NCBI RefSeq assembly: GCF_003651225.1
Contig: NZ_RCDB01000004.1
Location: 62,001 to 126,000, forward strand
Direction of reading: 5' to 3'
DNA length: 64,000 nucleotides
Source of the DNA: Microbacterium telephonicum
Lineage (GTDB): Bacteria > Actinomycetota > Actinomycetes > Actinomycetales > Microbacteriaceae
Under the pieces are notes generated by a model, which was given only the letters and a program-made list of their open reading frames with translations, was not told the origin of the DNA and searched no databases. Of this stretch, positions 50,522 to 58,616 are shown piece by piece; the stretch's first letter is position 1; every line of letters begins with the position of its first letter. The position numbers and the translations under genes are program-made.

Positions 50522-52033
50522 ATGGCCGAATCCGACCTGCTCTCCCGCGCCCGCGCAACCCGGGTCGTGGTCATCGGCGGGGGCGTCGCGGGGCTCGTCG
50601 CCGCGCGGGAGTGCGCGCGCGTCGGCTTCGCAGTCACCCTGTTCGAGTCGGCCGAACACCTGGGCGGAGCGGTGGCCGACGCCGAGCTCGACGGACTGCG
50701 GGTCGATGCCGTCGCCGACTCCTACGCCCCCGGCGCGCAGGCGCTCATCGACGACCTCGGCCTCGGCGACGCGGTCGTCCCGCTGGCCACGGACGACGTC
50801 TGGATCACGGGACTCCCGGGCGCAGCCCCCGTCCCGGCCGACGCCCTCGCCGGCATCCCCGCGAACCCGTGGGCCGACGACGTGCGCCGGCTCATCGGCT
50901 GGCGCGGTGCCTGGCGCGCCTACCTCGACAAACTGCGCCCGCCGCTGACCATCGGACGTCAGGCGAACCTCGGCGCCCTCGTCGGCGGCCGCATGGGCGC
51001 GCGGGTGCTCGACCGACTCGTCGCGCCGTTGACCCGGGGCGTGTACGGCATCGAGCCCTCCGACGTCGACGCCGACGCCGCAGTCCCCGGCCTCAGCACG
51101 GCGCTCACCCGCCTCGGATCGCTCTCGGGCGCCGTCGGCGACCTGCTCGTGGACGCCCCCGACAAGGCGAGACGCTCCCTGCGCGGCGGGATGACGACGC
51201 TCGTCGACGCCCTCGCCGCCGAGTTGGCGGACTACGCCGTCGACGTGCGCGTCGGGGTGCGCGTGGAGAAGGTGGGGCGTGGTTTCGATACGCGCGCTAC
51301 TCAACCACCGGAAGGGACGCGCGCTTCGCGCGCTACTCAACCACCGGGTGGTGCGCGCCCTGCGCGCGCTACATCCCCGTGGACGGCCGAGGTCGCCGGG
51401 GAAGAGCCGATCGAAGCGGATGCGGTCGTCGTCGCGACCCCGCGCACCGAGGCGCATCGGCTGCTCGCCGGAGCGGGCGTCGTCCTCCCTCGCAACACCG
51501 CACCCGCACCCGCGCCCGCCGACGTCGTCACGCTGCTCGTCGACGCGCCCGCGCTCGACGGCGCTCCCCGCGGCGGTGCCGCGTACCCGATCGCCGCGGA
51601 TGCCGCATCCGTCGTCCACGCGACCGCCGCATGGGAGTGGCTCGCGGTCGACGCAGGGCCGGGCCGCCACGTGCTGCGTGTGCGTCTGCCCGCCGAAACC
51701 GCGCCCGACGACGACGTGATCATCGCCCGCGCCGTCGCCGAAGTCGCCGCCGCCTTCGCGGTGCCGCTCACCGTCGACGCGGTCATCGCCGCCCACCGCG
51801 CCCGGGTCGAGCCGGCGGCGCCGGCATCCGTCCTCGGCCACGCCGACCGCGCCGAGGCCGTCCGGCGCGCCGTCGCGAAGGCGCCCGGTCTGACGGTCGT
51901 CGGCGCGTGGGTCGCCGGCGCCGGTATCGCCCGGACGGTCGCGGATGCGGTCGCCGAGACCGACCGGATGCGGCATGCGCTGCTGTGGGACAGCGGCGAC
52001 GAGAACCACCCCGCTCCGGATGTCAACCCCTGA
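50522..52033 (+). CDS. hemG: HemG/CgoX-type protoporphyrinogen/coproporphyrinogen oxidase with a repeat-derived insertion
   Basis: 503 residues. The N-terminal FAD-binding motif VVVIGGGVAGLVAAREC is followed by family blocks LFESAEHLGGAVAD, APLTRGVYGIEPSDVD, SLRGGMTTLVDALAAEL and a C-terminal GLTVVGAWVAGAGIARTVADA. In actinobacteria this enzyme oxidises coproporphyrinogen III. Residues ~254-284 (RATQPPEGTRASRATQPPGG...) match no family block and are encoded by an intergenic-type palindromic repeat at 51281-51372, inserted in frame. Neither hemE nor hemQ is adjacent. Activity may or may not survive the insertion. Confidence 0.87.
   Translation: MAESDLLSRARATRVVVIGGGVAGLVAARECARVGFAVTLFESAEHLGGAVADAELDGLRVDAVADSYAPGAQALIDDLGLGDAVVPLATDDVWITGLPGAAPVPADALAGIPANPWADDVRRLIGWRGAWRAYLDKLRPPLTIGRQANLGALVGGRMGARVLDRLVAPLTRGVYGIEPSDVDADAAVPGLSTALTRLGSLSGAVGDLLVDAPDKARRSLRGGMTTLVDALAAELADYAVDVRVGVRVEKVGRGFDTRATQPPEGTRASRATQPPGGARPARATSPWTAEVAGEEPIEADAVVVATPRTEAHRLLAGAGVVLPRNTAPAPAPADVVTLLVDAPALDGAPRGGAAYPIAADAASVVHATAAWEWLAVDAGPGRHVLRVRLPAETAPDDDVIIARAVAEVAAAFAVPLTVDAVIAAHRARVEPAAPASVLGHADRAEAVRRAVAKAPGLTVVGAWVAGAGIARTVADAVAETDRMRHALLWDSGDENHPAPDVNP
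51281..51372. repeat. Palindromic repeat inserted within the hemG reading frame
   Basis: Bases read GGTTTCGATACGCGCGCTAC, then CTCAACCACCGG twice, with GCGCGCTTCGCGCGCTAC between: the GTTTCGATAC / CTACTCAACCACC unit normally found between genes, here in two and a half tandem parts. It is read without stops as RATQPP-type repeats. Confidence 0.8.
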
Positions 52034-52111
52034 ACCGGTAGATGCCGTGATCGGAATACGGCGTTACGCTGGTGGGGATCGGCACCACCCACTCGAGTGT
52101 GAGGAGACCTC

Positions 52112-52534
52112 ATGAGGGGCAAAGTCGGAATCGTCGTCGGACTCGCGGCGGGCTACGTGCTCGGATCGCGCGCGGGCCGGGAGCGCTACGAGCAGATCAA
52201 GGAGGGTTTCCTCAAGGTCTGGAACACCGATCCCGTGCAGAAGCAGGTCGGCAAGGTGACCGAGCTGGGCAAGTCGGCCGCCATGGCCCTGCCGAGCGCC
52301 CTGTGGGACGGCGCGGTGAAGATCACGCAGGCCGCGGGCAAGAAGGGCTCGACGCCCGGGCAGAAGCTCGACGCCGCCCTGAAGGCCGGCAAGAAGTCGG
52401 CGGGCGACGTCGCCGCGGCAGCGGAGGTCACGGCACAGGAAGCCGAGAAGGCGGCCGAAGACGTGGCGAAGAAAGTAGCCGACGCCGCGAAGGCCCCGAA
52501 GAACGCGAACGGCCAGCGCAAGGCCGCGGACTGA
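52112..52534 (+). CDS. YtxH-like membrane-anchored protein
   Basis: 140 residues. The N-terminus MRGKVGIVVGLAAGYVLGSR gives one short membrane helix and the YtxH-type GYVLGSRAGRERYEQI motif, followed by a long Ala/Lys/Glu-rich helical tail (~75-140) likely to form a coiled coil. Ribosome site GAGGAG precedes the ATG; TACGCT near 52064 is a -10, giving a normal leader. It begins a run of three small envelope proteins. Confidence 0.78.
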   Translation: MRGKVGIVVGLAAGYVLGSRAGRERYEQIKEGFLKVWNTDPVQKQVGKVTELGKSAAMALPSALWDGAVKITQAAGKKGSTPGQKLDAALKAGKKSAGDVAAAAEVTAQEAEKAAEDVAKKVADAAKAPKNANGQRKAAD

Positions 52535-52535
52535 C

Positions 52536-52946
52536 ATGAGCACGCCGCGCGGCTTCCGCGACCGCAACGACGACAGCCTCTTCGCGCTGCTCGGCGACAT
52601 CCCCGAGCTCGTCCGCAACCTCGTCGTCGCCGAGATCGACGCCGCCAAGAAGTGGGCGGCCGCGGCGGGTAAGCAGATCGGCCTCGGCAGCGCCTGGTTC
52701 GCCGTCGCCCTGTTCCTGCTGTTCTGGCTCATCCCCGCGCTCGGCGCGTTCACGATCATCGGCCTCGCGTCGTGGATGCCCGCATGGCTGTCGTCGCTGA
52801 TCGTCGTCGTGCTGCTGCTGGTGGCCATCGCGGTGTTCGCCTTCATGGGCCTGCGCCGTTTCAAGAAGCTCTCGAAGTCGGAGAACCCCGCCCAGGCGGT
52901 CGCCGCCGACGCGCGCATCGTGAAGGACGTCGTCGATGAGTACTGA
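52536..52946 (+). CDS. Actinobacterial holin-X-like (phage holin 3_6 family) membrane protein
   Basis: 136 residues. A polar N-terminal amphipathic segment (LFALLGDIPELVRNLVVAEI, then DAAKKWAAAAGK) is followed by two membrane helices (~57-80 and ~85-108), and a lysine-rich tail. This matches the PF07332-type holin superfamily III proteins found in actinobacterial chromosomes outside prophages. Despite the name, no other phage gene is nearby. It starts 1 bp after the YtxH-like stop. Confidence 0.8.
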   Translation: MSTPRGFRDRNDDSLFALLGDIPELVRNLVVAEIDAAKKWAAAAGKQIGLGSAWFAVALFLLFWLIPALGAFTIIGLASWMPAWLSSLIVVVLLLVAIAVFAFMGLRRFKKLSKSENPAQAVAADARIVKDVVDEY

Positions 52947-53208
52947 TCCGCTGCTGCCCCGCACCGCCGTTCCGCTGGGCATCACCGACCCCGTCGAGAA
53001 GGCGCGTGCCGAACTGAAGGCCGCGCTGTTCGCGATCGAGGAGAAGTCCAACGTCCCGAAGCGCATCACCCGCGCGACCGACCGCGGCGTCACCCGCGCC
53101 CGCGCGTTCGCGCGCCGCAGTCCCGGCGCCGCGGCCGCCGCCGCGGCCGGCGTGGCACTGGCGGTCGGTGCCGCCGTGTGGGGAGTCGTCCGGCTGTACA
53201 CGCGCTGA
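52936..53208 (+). CDS. DUF3618-like small membrane protein
   Basis: 90 residues. A helical N-terminal part (DPVEKARAELKAALFAIEEK) and basic middle lead to a single C-terminal membrane helix (~63-84). The layout fits DUF3618-type proteins that accompany holin-X and YtxH-like genes. The ATG overlaps the holin-X gene end by 11 bp, so it is co-translated. Function unknown. Confidence 0.72.
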   Translation: MSTDPLLPRTAVPLGITDPVEKARAELKAALFAIEEKSNVPKRITRATDRGVTRARAFARRSPGAAAAAAAGVALAVGAAVWGVVRLYTR

Positions 53209-53272
53209 CCACGCGTCGAGGCGGCCGCGCCGCCCGCGTCGACCCCCGGTCACCGCATCGCGCGGGCGGGGG

Positions 53273-53412
53273 TAGGATCGCACCAGGCAGTGGCGATGAG
53301 GCGGATGCTGCCGACGACGGCGACATCGATGGATGCCCGGTCCCGACCGGGTGTCGCCGTGTCGGGCGCACGACTGCGTGCGTCCGAGCAGACCACGAAA
53401 GCCGGAACATGA
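53273..53412 (+). promoter_or_regulatory. hemD promoter and structured leader, with an overlapping 38-codon ORF
   Basis: TAGGAT (53273-53278) is a good -10, leaving a ~125-nt leader before hemD. CCGACGACGGCGACA (53311-53325) can pair with TGTCGCCGTGTCGG (53352-53365) around an inner hairpin CCCGGTCCCGACCGGG (53336-53351), followed by a small CGCACG/CGTGCG hairpin. The same bases also hold an open frame from ATG 53296 to TGA 53412 that overlaps the hemD start as ATGA. Either a leader RNA or a leader peptide is possible. Confidence 0.45.
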
Positions 53413-54212
53413 CCCACGCAGCACCGGACGCGACGCCGTCCAAGCCCCTTCGCGGCTGGCGCGTGCTCGTTCCCCGGGGCGGACCGTGGGGCGATTCGGT
53501 CGCGGCGACCCTGCGCGCCCAAGGCGCGGTGCCGGTGATCGCGCCGCTCATCAACTTCGCTCCGTCGACCGACCAGGCCGCCCTCGAAGAGGCCCTCGCC
53601 GACCTCGCCGCCGGCGCATTCGACTGGGTCACGCTCACGAGCGCGACCACCGTCGACGTGCTCTACGCCTACCGCGCGCAGATCCCGGCATCCACCCGGG
53701 TCGCCGCCGTCGGCGAGACGACGGCCGCGGCGCTCCTGTCGATGGGCTTCAAGGTCGATCTCGTGCCCGAGGAGGACAACTCCGCGGCCGGGATGGCAGC
53801 CCAGTTCCTTGAGCTCGAACGCCACCCGCAGCGCGTTCTCACCCTGCGCAGCGAGATCGCCAAGCCCGTGCTCACCCGCGAGCTCAGCGCTGCCGGCCAC
53901 CACGTGCGCAGCGTCGTCGCCTACCGCACGGTCGGCGTGCCGGTCACCTCGCGCATCGCCGAGGACGTGCGGTCGGGGCGGATCAACGCGATCCTCGTCA
54001 CGAGCGGCTCGGTCGCCGAGCAGGTGCGCGAGCAGTTCCCCGACATCCCCGAGGGCACGATCGTCGCCGCCATCGGCCCGCGCACCGCGAAGGATGCGCG
54101 TCGCGGCGGGCTCGGTGTGAGCGTCGTCGCCCGCGATCAGTCGGTGGAGGGCCTCATCGCCGCCGTCGCGCAGTTCCCGCTGCCGCACGCGACCGACGAG
54201 TTCGCGGTCTGA
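53409..54212 (+). CDS. hemD: Uroporphyrinogen-III synthase
   Basis: 267 residues with the two-domain HemD layout: LRGWRVLVPRGGPWGDSVAATL, FDWVTLTSATTVDVLYAY, RVAAVGETTAAALLSMGFKV in the first half, and VAYRTVG, NAILVTSGSVAEQVREQF and IVAAIGPRTAKDARRGG in the second. It closes hydroxymethylbilane to uroporphyrinogen III, the branch point to heme and siroheme. hemC, usually adjacent, is absent here. The ATG is set by domain start and the ATGA overlap with the leader ORF. Confidence 0.9.
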   Translation: MTHAAPDATPSKPLRGWRVLVPRGGPWGDSVAATLRAQGAVPVIAPLINFAPSTDQAALEEALADLAAGAFDWVTLTSATTVDVLYAYRAQIPASTRVAAVGETTAAALLSMGFKVDLVPEEDNSAAGMAAQFLELERHPQRVLTLRSEIAKPVLTRELSAAGHHVRSVVAYRTVGVPVTSRIAEDVRSGRINAILVTSGSVAEQVREQFPDIPEGTIVAAIGPRTAKDARRGGLGVSVVARDQSVEGLIAAVAQFPLPHATDEFAV

Positions 54213-54282
54213 TCCGGGCGCCGCGGGGATCGTGACCTCCCCGTGAACAATCACGCGGAGTCGGCCTGGCAGACTGAAACGC

Positions 54283-54681
54283 ATGGTGACCCTGCTCCTC
54301 GACGCGACCCGGCTGGAGGTCGCCCTCTCGGGCACCGAGCGGCTGCTCTCCCGGCGCTCCGAGAGCGTGAAGATCCCGCGGGAGCGCATCGTGAAGGTGC
54401 AGCTCACCGATGACGGCTGGACGTGGCTGCGCGGCGTCCCGAGCCCCGGCACGGTCGTGCGCGGCGTCGTCGCGATGGGAACGTGGGCCGCGGCCGGCAG
54501 CACCGATTTCGTGGTCGTGCGCCGTCACCGCCCGGGCGTCGTGATCGATCTCGACGAGCAGTCGGAGTTCCAGCGCGTCGTGCTCACGACGCGGCACGGC
54601 GTCGCCCTGGTGCAGGCGCTGCGCCTGGAGGGCGACGCGGCCGACGACGTCACCGAGATCGGCGTCGACCCGATCGGCTGA
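54283..54681 (+). CDS. Conserved hypothetical protein, 132 residues
   Basis: A beta-rich soluble protein with PH-like features: VTLLLDATRLEVALSGTERL, then VKIPRERIVKVQLTDDGWTW and FQRVVLTTRHGVALVQALRL. A mildly hydrophobic middle (VVRGVVAMGTWAAAGS) is too short for a clear membrane helix. CAGACT lies 7 nt before the ATG as a likely leaderless -10. No function can be assigned. Confidence 0.72.
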   Translation: MVTLLLDATRLEVALSGTERLLSRRSESVKIPRERIVKVQLTDDGWTWLRGVPSPGTVVRGVVAMGTWAAAGSTDFVVVRRHRPGVVIDLDEQSEFQRVVLTTRHGVALVQALRLEGDAADDVTEIGVDPIG

Positions 54682-54687
54682 TCGTGC

Positions 54688-55515
54688 TCAGCTGACGTCG
54701 CGGCGCCAGCTGAACAGGTAGCCCGCCACCAGCAGCACGACGGCGTAGCCCAGCAGCACGAGTCCGCCGGCCCACCACGCGATCTGGTCGTCGGCTTGCG
54801 CACCCATGAAGCTCGTGTAGATGCTCGCGCCGACGAGCGCATCGGATGCCGCCCCCGGCAGCCAGCGGACGACATCCGTCACGCCGTCGACGAAACCGCC
54901 CACCGTGCGCAGGATCGGCTCGAGGAACTGCGTGAACGCGATCACCCCGACGACCGCGGCGACCTGGTTGCGCACGAGGGTGCCGACGCCGATGCCGATC
55001 AGCATCCACAGCACGAAGGCGATCACCATCCGGCCGATCATCGCCCAGATGTCGGAGTCGTCGAGCTTCGTGTCGACCCCGAACGCGGCGAGCAGCCCGG
55101 CGCCCGGTCCGACCGTCACCACGATCGCGAGCGCGGCGTAGAGCAGGCCGAGCACCGTGCCGGCGACGAGCTTGCCGCCGAGTGCGACACCGCGGCGCGG
55201 GGTCGCGAGGAACGTCGGGGTGAGGGTCTGGTGACGGAACTCGCCGGTGACGACGATGACGCCGATCAGCAGGGGGAAGACGTAGCCGACGGCCGTCGCG
55301 AGACTGTAGATGACCGGCGGGAGGATCTCCTCCGGAAGCGGCGGAGCGCCCGCCGAGTCGCCGCCGATCGCCCCCGTCGCGACGGCCCCGAACGTGGCGG
55401 CGAGGCCCGCCGCGGTGCTGCCGACGTAGGCGACGAGAACGATCCCGAGGATCCACCACATCGCGGTCGAGAACTGCTTCGTCAGCTCGGAGCGGGTCGC
55501 GTTCACGAGGCTCAT
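54688..55515 (-). CDS. ABC-2 type exporter permease
   Basis: 275 residues with six membrane helices in the ABC-2 layout: an N-terminal amphipathic SLVNATRSELTKQFSTAMWW, then VVTGEFRHQTLTPTFLATPRR as the conserved cytoplasmic loop after helix 2. Its ATG at 55515 overlaps the ATPase stop by 4 bp. Together they form a bacitracin- or lantibiotic-exporter-like unit of unknown substrate. The stop is 6 bp from the convergent 54283 gene. Confidence 0.87.
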   Translation of the reverse strand: MSLVNATRSELTKQFSTAMWWILGIVLVAYVGSTAAGLAATFGAVATGAIGGDSAGAPPLPEEILPPVIYSLATAVGYVFPLLIGVIVVTGEFRHQTLTPTFLATPRRGVALGGKLVAGTVLGLLYAALAIVVTVGPGAGLLAAFGVDTKLDDSDIWAMIGRMVIAFVLWMLIGIGVGTLVRNQVAAVVGVIAFTQFLEPILRTVGGFVDGVTDVVRWLPGAASDALVGASIYTSFMGAQADDQIAWWAGGLVLLGYAVVLLVAGYLFSWRRDVS

Positions 55516-56462
55516 CGCGCACCCCCTTCGACGGATGCTGTGACATCCGGTGTCGGTGACGGCGCCTCCCGGGTGCCGTCGACGAGGCCCAGGAAGACCT
55601 CCTCGAGTGCGGGACCGCGTCGCTGCAGGGCCGACAGCGCGACGCCCTGGGCCGCCGCGGCCGCCCCCACGGCGACGGGCTCGACGCCGGCGACCACGAA
55701 ACCCGCCCGCATCGGCTGGTACGCGAGGGCTGCGGCATCCAGGGCGCGGGCGAGCGCGTCGCGATCGGGGGCGTCGACGACGGTCGCCTGCTCGTCGGTG
55801 TCGGTGAGCTCGCGCAGCGAGCCCTGGAACACGAGGCGCCCCCGCGCCAGGATGAGCACGTCCTGCGCGGTCTGCTGGATCTCGGTGAGCTGGTGCGACG
55901 AGACGAGCACGGTGCGCCCCTCCGCGGCCAGTGCCTGCAGGAACCCGCGCATCCATCGGATGCCCTCGGGGTCGAGACCGTTCGCGGGTTCGTCGAGCAC
56001 GAGCACGCCCGGGTCGCCGAGCAGCGTGTAGGCCAGGCCGAGCCGCTGACGCATGCCGAGTGAGTAACCGCCCACCTTGCGCCCGCCGACGTCGGCGAGG
56101 CCGACCTGCCCGAGCACCTCGTCGACCCGCGGGCGACGGATGCCGGCCGCCTGCGCATAGACGGCAAGATGCCGCGCGGCGGTGCGGCCGGGGTGGAAGC
56201 TCGACGCCTCGAGCGCGGCGCCGACCGTCTGCAGCGGGTGGGTCAGCTGCGCGTACCGCTTGCCGCCGATCGTGGCGGTGCCGTCGGAGGCGCGGACGAG
56301 GCCCAGCAGCATCCGCAGCGTCGTCGTCTTGCCGGCGCCGTTCGGGCCGAGGAAGCCGGTGACGACACCGGGCTCCACCCGCGCCGTGAGCGCATCGACG
56401 GCCGTCACCGCCCCGAAGCGCTTGGTCAGTCCGGAGAACTCGAGCACGTGTCCGTCGGGCAT
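55512..56462 (-). CDS. ABC exporter ATP-binding protein (BcrA-like)
   Basis: 316 residues. Walker A GFLGPNGAGKTTTLRMLLGL (~37-55), signature VGGYSLGMRQRLGLAYTLLG, Walker B GVLVLDEPANGLDPEG and switch LVSSHQLTEIQQTAQD are intact. The long C-terminal ~100 residues and the coupled permease downstream place it with the DrrA/BcrA-type exporters. A likely role is antimicrobial resistance or lipid export; not deducible further. Confidence 0.9.
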   Translation of the reverse strand: MPDGHVLEFSGLTKRFGAVTAVDALTARVEPGVVTGFLGPNGAGKTTTLRMLLGLVRASDGTATIGGKRYAQLTHPLQTVGAALEASSFHPGRTAARHLAVYAQAAGIRRPRVDEVLGQVGLADVGGRKVGGYSLGMRQRLGLAYTLLGDPGVLVLDEPANGLDPEGIRWMRGFLQALAAEGRTVLVSSHQLTEIQQTAQDVLILARGRLVFQGSLRELTDTDEQATVVDAPDRDALARALDAAALAYQPMRAGFVVAGVEPVAVGAAAAAQGVALSALQRRGPALEEVFLGLVDGTREAPSPTPDVTASVEGGAR

Positions 56463-56559
56463 GGCGGCCTCTCATCGTCGGCGGATCGGTCGTCCCCTCC
56501 ATCCTGGCCGACACCGGGCGCTCAGGGCGAGAGGCGCGGTGGCGGGTAACGTTGCGGGG

Positions 56560-57666
56560 GTGACCACCGGCCCCACCGAGACCACGCCCCAGAGCACGTC
56601 CACGCCTCTGCCGACGCCCGAGCCGACGGTGCTCGTCACCCGCGACGGCAGCGTCGGATGCCTCACGCTCAACCGCCCGCGCGCCATCAACGCGCTGGAC
56701 CTCGGAATGATCGAGCAGCTGTCGGCCGCCCTCGACGCGTGGGAGCACGACGCCGACATCGAGATCGTCGTGCTCGACGGGGCAGGGGAGCGCGGGCTGT
56801 GCGCGGGCGGTGACGTGCGCGGGCTGCGCGAGCAGATCCTCGGCGGGCACCCCGAGCAGACGTCCGTCTTCTTCCGTGCCGAGTACGCCCTCAACGCCCG
56901 CATCGCCGAGTACCCGAAGCCCGTCGTCGCCTTCGCCGACGGCGTCACCATGGGCGGCGGCATCGGCCTGGCCGGACATGCCGCGGTGCGCATCGTCACG
57001 GAGCGCTCGAAGCTCGCCATGCCCGAGACCCGCATCGGCCTCACGCCCGACGTCGGCGGATCGTGGCTGCTCGCCCACGCACCCGGCCGCCTCGGCGAAT
57101 ACCTCGCCCTCACCGGCGCCGTGATGGATGCCGCCGACGCCGTGTACGCGGGCCTCGCCGATCACGTGGTGCCCGCCGACCGCCTCGGTGACCTGCACGA
57201 CGCGTTCGTCACCCGTGCCGACCCGCACACGCCGACCGAGCTGGTGCTGCTGTTCGACGAGACCCCTGAGCTGTCGCGCCTCGCCGCCGCGCGGCCCTGG
57301 ATCGACGACGCGTTCGCCGCCGACACGGTGCCCGAGATCATCGCACGCCTGCGGGCGCGGCCGGAGCCCGCGGCATCCGCCACCGCCGACACCCTCGACG
57401 AACTGTCGCCCACGTCGCTCGTGGTGACCCTCGCCGCCGTCCGCGCCGCCCGGGAGCTGCCCGACCTGCGCGCCGCGCTCGCCCAGGAGTACGGCCTCGT
57501 GCTGTGGTTCGGGGCGACCCAGCCCGACCTCCTCGAGGGGATCCGCGCGCAGCTCGTCGACAAGGACCGCTCGCCCCGCTGGCGGCCGGCGACGCTCGCC
57601 GAGGTACCCGAGGGCACGGCGGCGGCGGCGCTCGCGAGCGTTCCCGAGCCGGCGCTCTGGTCCTGA
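56560..57666 (+). CDS. 3-Hydroxyisobutyryl-CoA hydrolase / enoyl-CoA hydratase family
   Basis: 368 residues, longer than a simple crotonase and matching HIBCH. The oxyanion loops LCAGGDVRGLREQILGG and ADGVTMGGGIGLAGHA, and the acid-containing MPETRIGLTPDVGGSWLLAH, are intact; the C-terminal ~100 residues include ALAQEYGLVLWF. It would release 3-hydroxyisobutyrate in valine breakdown. TAACGT (56547-56552) lies 7 nt before the GTG start. Its stop overlaps the start of the J-domain gene. Confidence 0.9.
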   Translation: MTTGPTETTPQSTSTPLPTPEPTVLVTRDGSVGCLTLNRPRAINALDLGMIEQLSAALDAWEHDADIEIVVLDGAGERGLCAGGDVRGLREQILGGHPEQTSVFFRAEYALNARIAEYPKPVVAFADGVTMGGGIGLAGHAAVRIVTERSKLAMPETRIGLTPDVGGSWLLAHAPGRLGEYLALTGAVMDAADAVYAGLADHVVPADRLGDLHDAFVTRADPHTPTELVLLFDETPELSRLAAARPWIDDAFAADTVPEIIARLRARPEPAASATADTLDELSPTSLVVTLAAVRAARELPDLRAALAQEYGLVLWFGATQPDLLEGIRAQLVDKDRSPRWRPATLAEVPEGTAAAALASVPEPALWS

Positions 57667-58601
57667 TGTTCGACAGCCCGCTCTCCGCGTCGGCGTACGA
57701 CGTGCTCGGCGTCGCGCCCGACGTCGACGACGAGAGCCTGCGCAAGGCCTACCGGCTGCGGCTGCGGCAGACCCACCCCGACACCGGCGGCGACGCCGCC
57801 CTGTTCGTGCAGGTGCAGCGTGCGTGGGAGCTCGTCGGCGACCCCGACGACCGGGCGCGCTACGACCGCGGTCACGGGTTCGGCGAAGAGACCGTCTCGT
57901 ACGAACCGGATGCCGGCGCGCCGCAGTGGCGGCCGCCCGGGCGCACCGCCGACACTCGCCCCCGCGCCCGCTCCTTCGGGCAGCCCGGCGGCTGGCGTCG
58001 CGAGCGCTACCTGCAGCTCATGCGCGAATGGGTCGGTCGCGGGACGACGCTCGACGACCCGTACGACCCGGCCCTCGTGCGCACCGCGCCACGGGAGATC
58101 CGCCGGCTGCTGGCCGACGCGCTCGCCGAGGAGGCCACCGCGCGCGCCGTCGGCGACCTCGGCATGGGCTACACGGTGTGGCACGACGTCGCCGTCGACC
58201 CGCGCGACCCCGACGCGAAGCTCGACCACATCGTGCTGGGGCCGAGCGGACTGTACGCCGTGCTGTCGGAGGACTTCGGTGCCCCGGTGCGCACCCGCCG
58301 CGGCGAACTGATCGGCGACGCCGTCGTCGGGTCGCCGATCGCCGACCTCGTCGCGCGGGCACGGGCGATCTCGCGCGCGGCGCGTGTGAAATTCAGCGGT
58401 GTGATCGCCGTGCTGCCCGATGACGACGTGGCCCTGCCGATCGAAGAGCTGGGCAGGGTGCGCGGGCTCCCGGTGGCCGTGACCGGGCGTTCCACCCTGC
58501 CGGCGGTGCTGCGTCGCGGCATCACCGGCAGCCGCGACATCGGCGGCAACGAACTGTTCGACGTGCGCACCCGCCTGCAGCAGACCGTCCGCTTCGCCTG
58601 A
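57666..58601 (+). CDS. J-domain protein with C-terminal NERD-like domain
   Basis: 311 residues. Residues ~8-70 are a J-domain: SAYDVLGVAPDVDDESLRKA, the HPD motif in RQTHPDTGGD, and DPDDRARYDRGHG. After a Pro/Arg linker (~75-115), residues ~150-240 resemble a nuclease-related (NERD) domain: GMGYTVWHDVAVDPRD, LDHIVLGPSGLYAVLSEDFG, though the usual catalytic Lys is not obvious. HPD implies DnaK recruitment. TGATG overlap with the upstream hydrolase couples translation. Confidence 0.82.
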   Translation: MFDSPLSASAYDVLGVAPDVDDESLRKAYRLRLRQTHPDTGGDAALFVQVQRAWELVGDPDDRARYDRGHGFGEETVSYEPDAGAPQWRPPGRTADTRPRARSFGQPGGWRRERYLQLMREWVGRGTTLDDPYDPALVRTAPREIRRLLADALAEEATARAVGDLGMGYTVWHDVAVDPRDPDAKLDHIVLGPSGLYAVLSEDFGAPVRTRRGELIGDAVVGSPIADLVARARAISRAARVKFSGVIAVLPDDDVALPIEELGRVRGLPVAVTGRSTLPAVLRRGITGSRDIGGNELFDVRTRLQQTVRFA

Positions 58602-58616
58602 CCCGCTGCCACCCCC

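Noticed and set aside
52536..52946. Prophage holin
   Set aside because: No endolysin, structural or integrase genes nearby; this family is common in actinobacterial chromosomes outside prophages.
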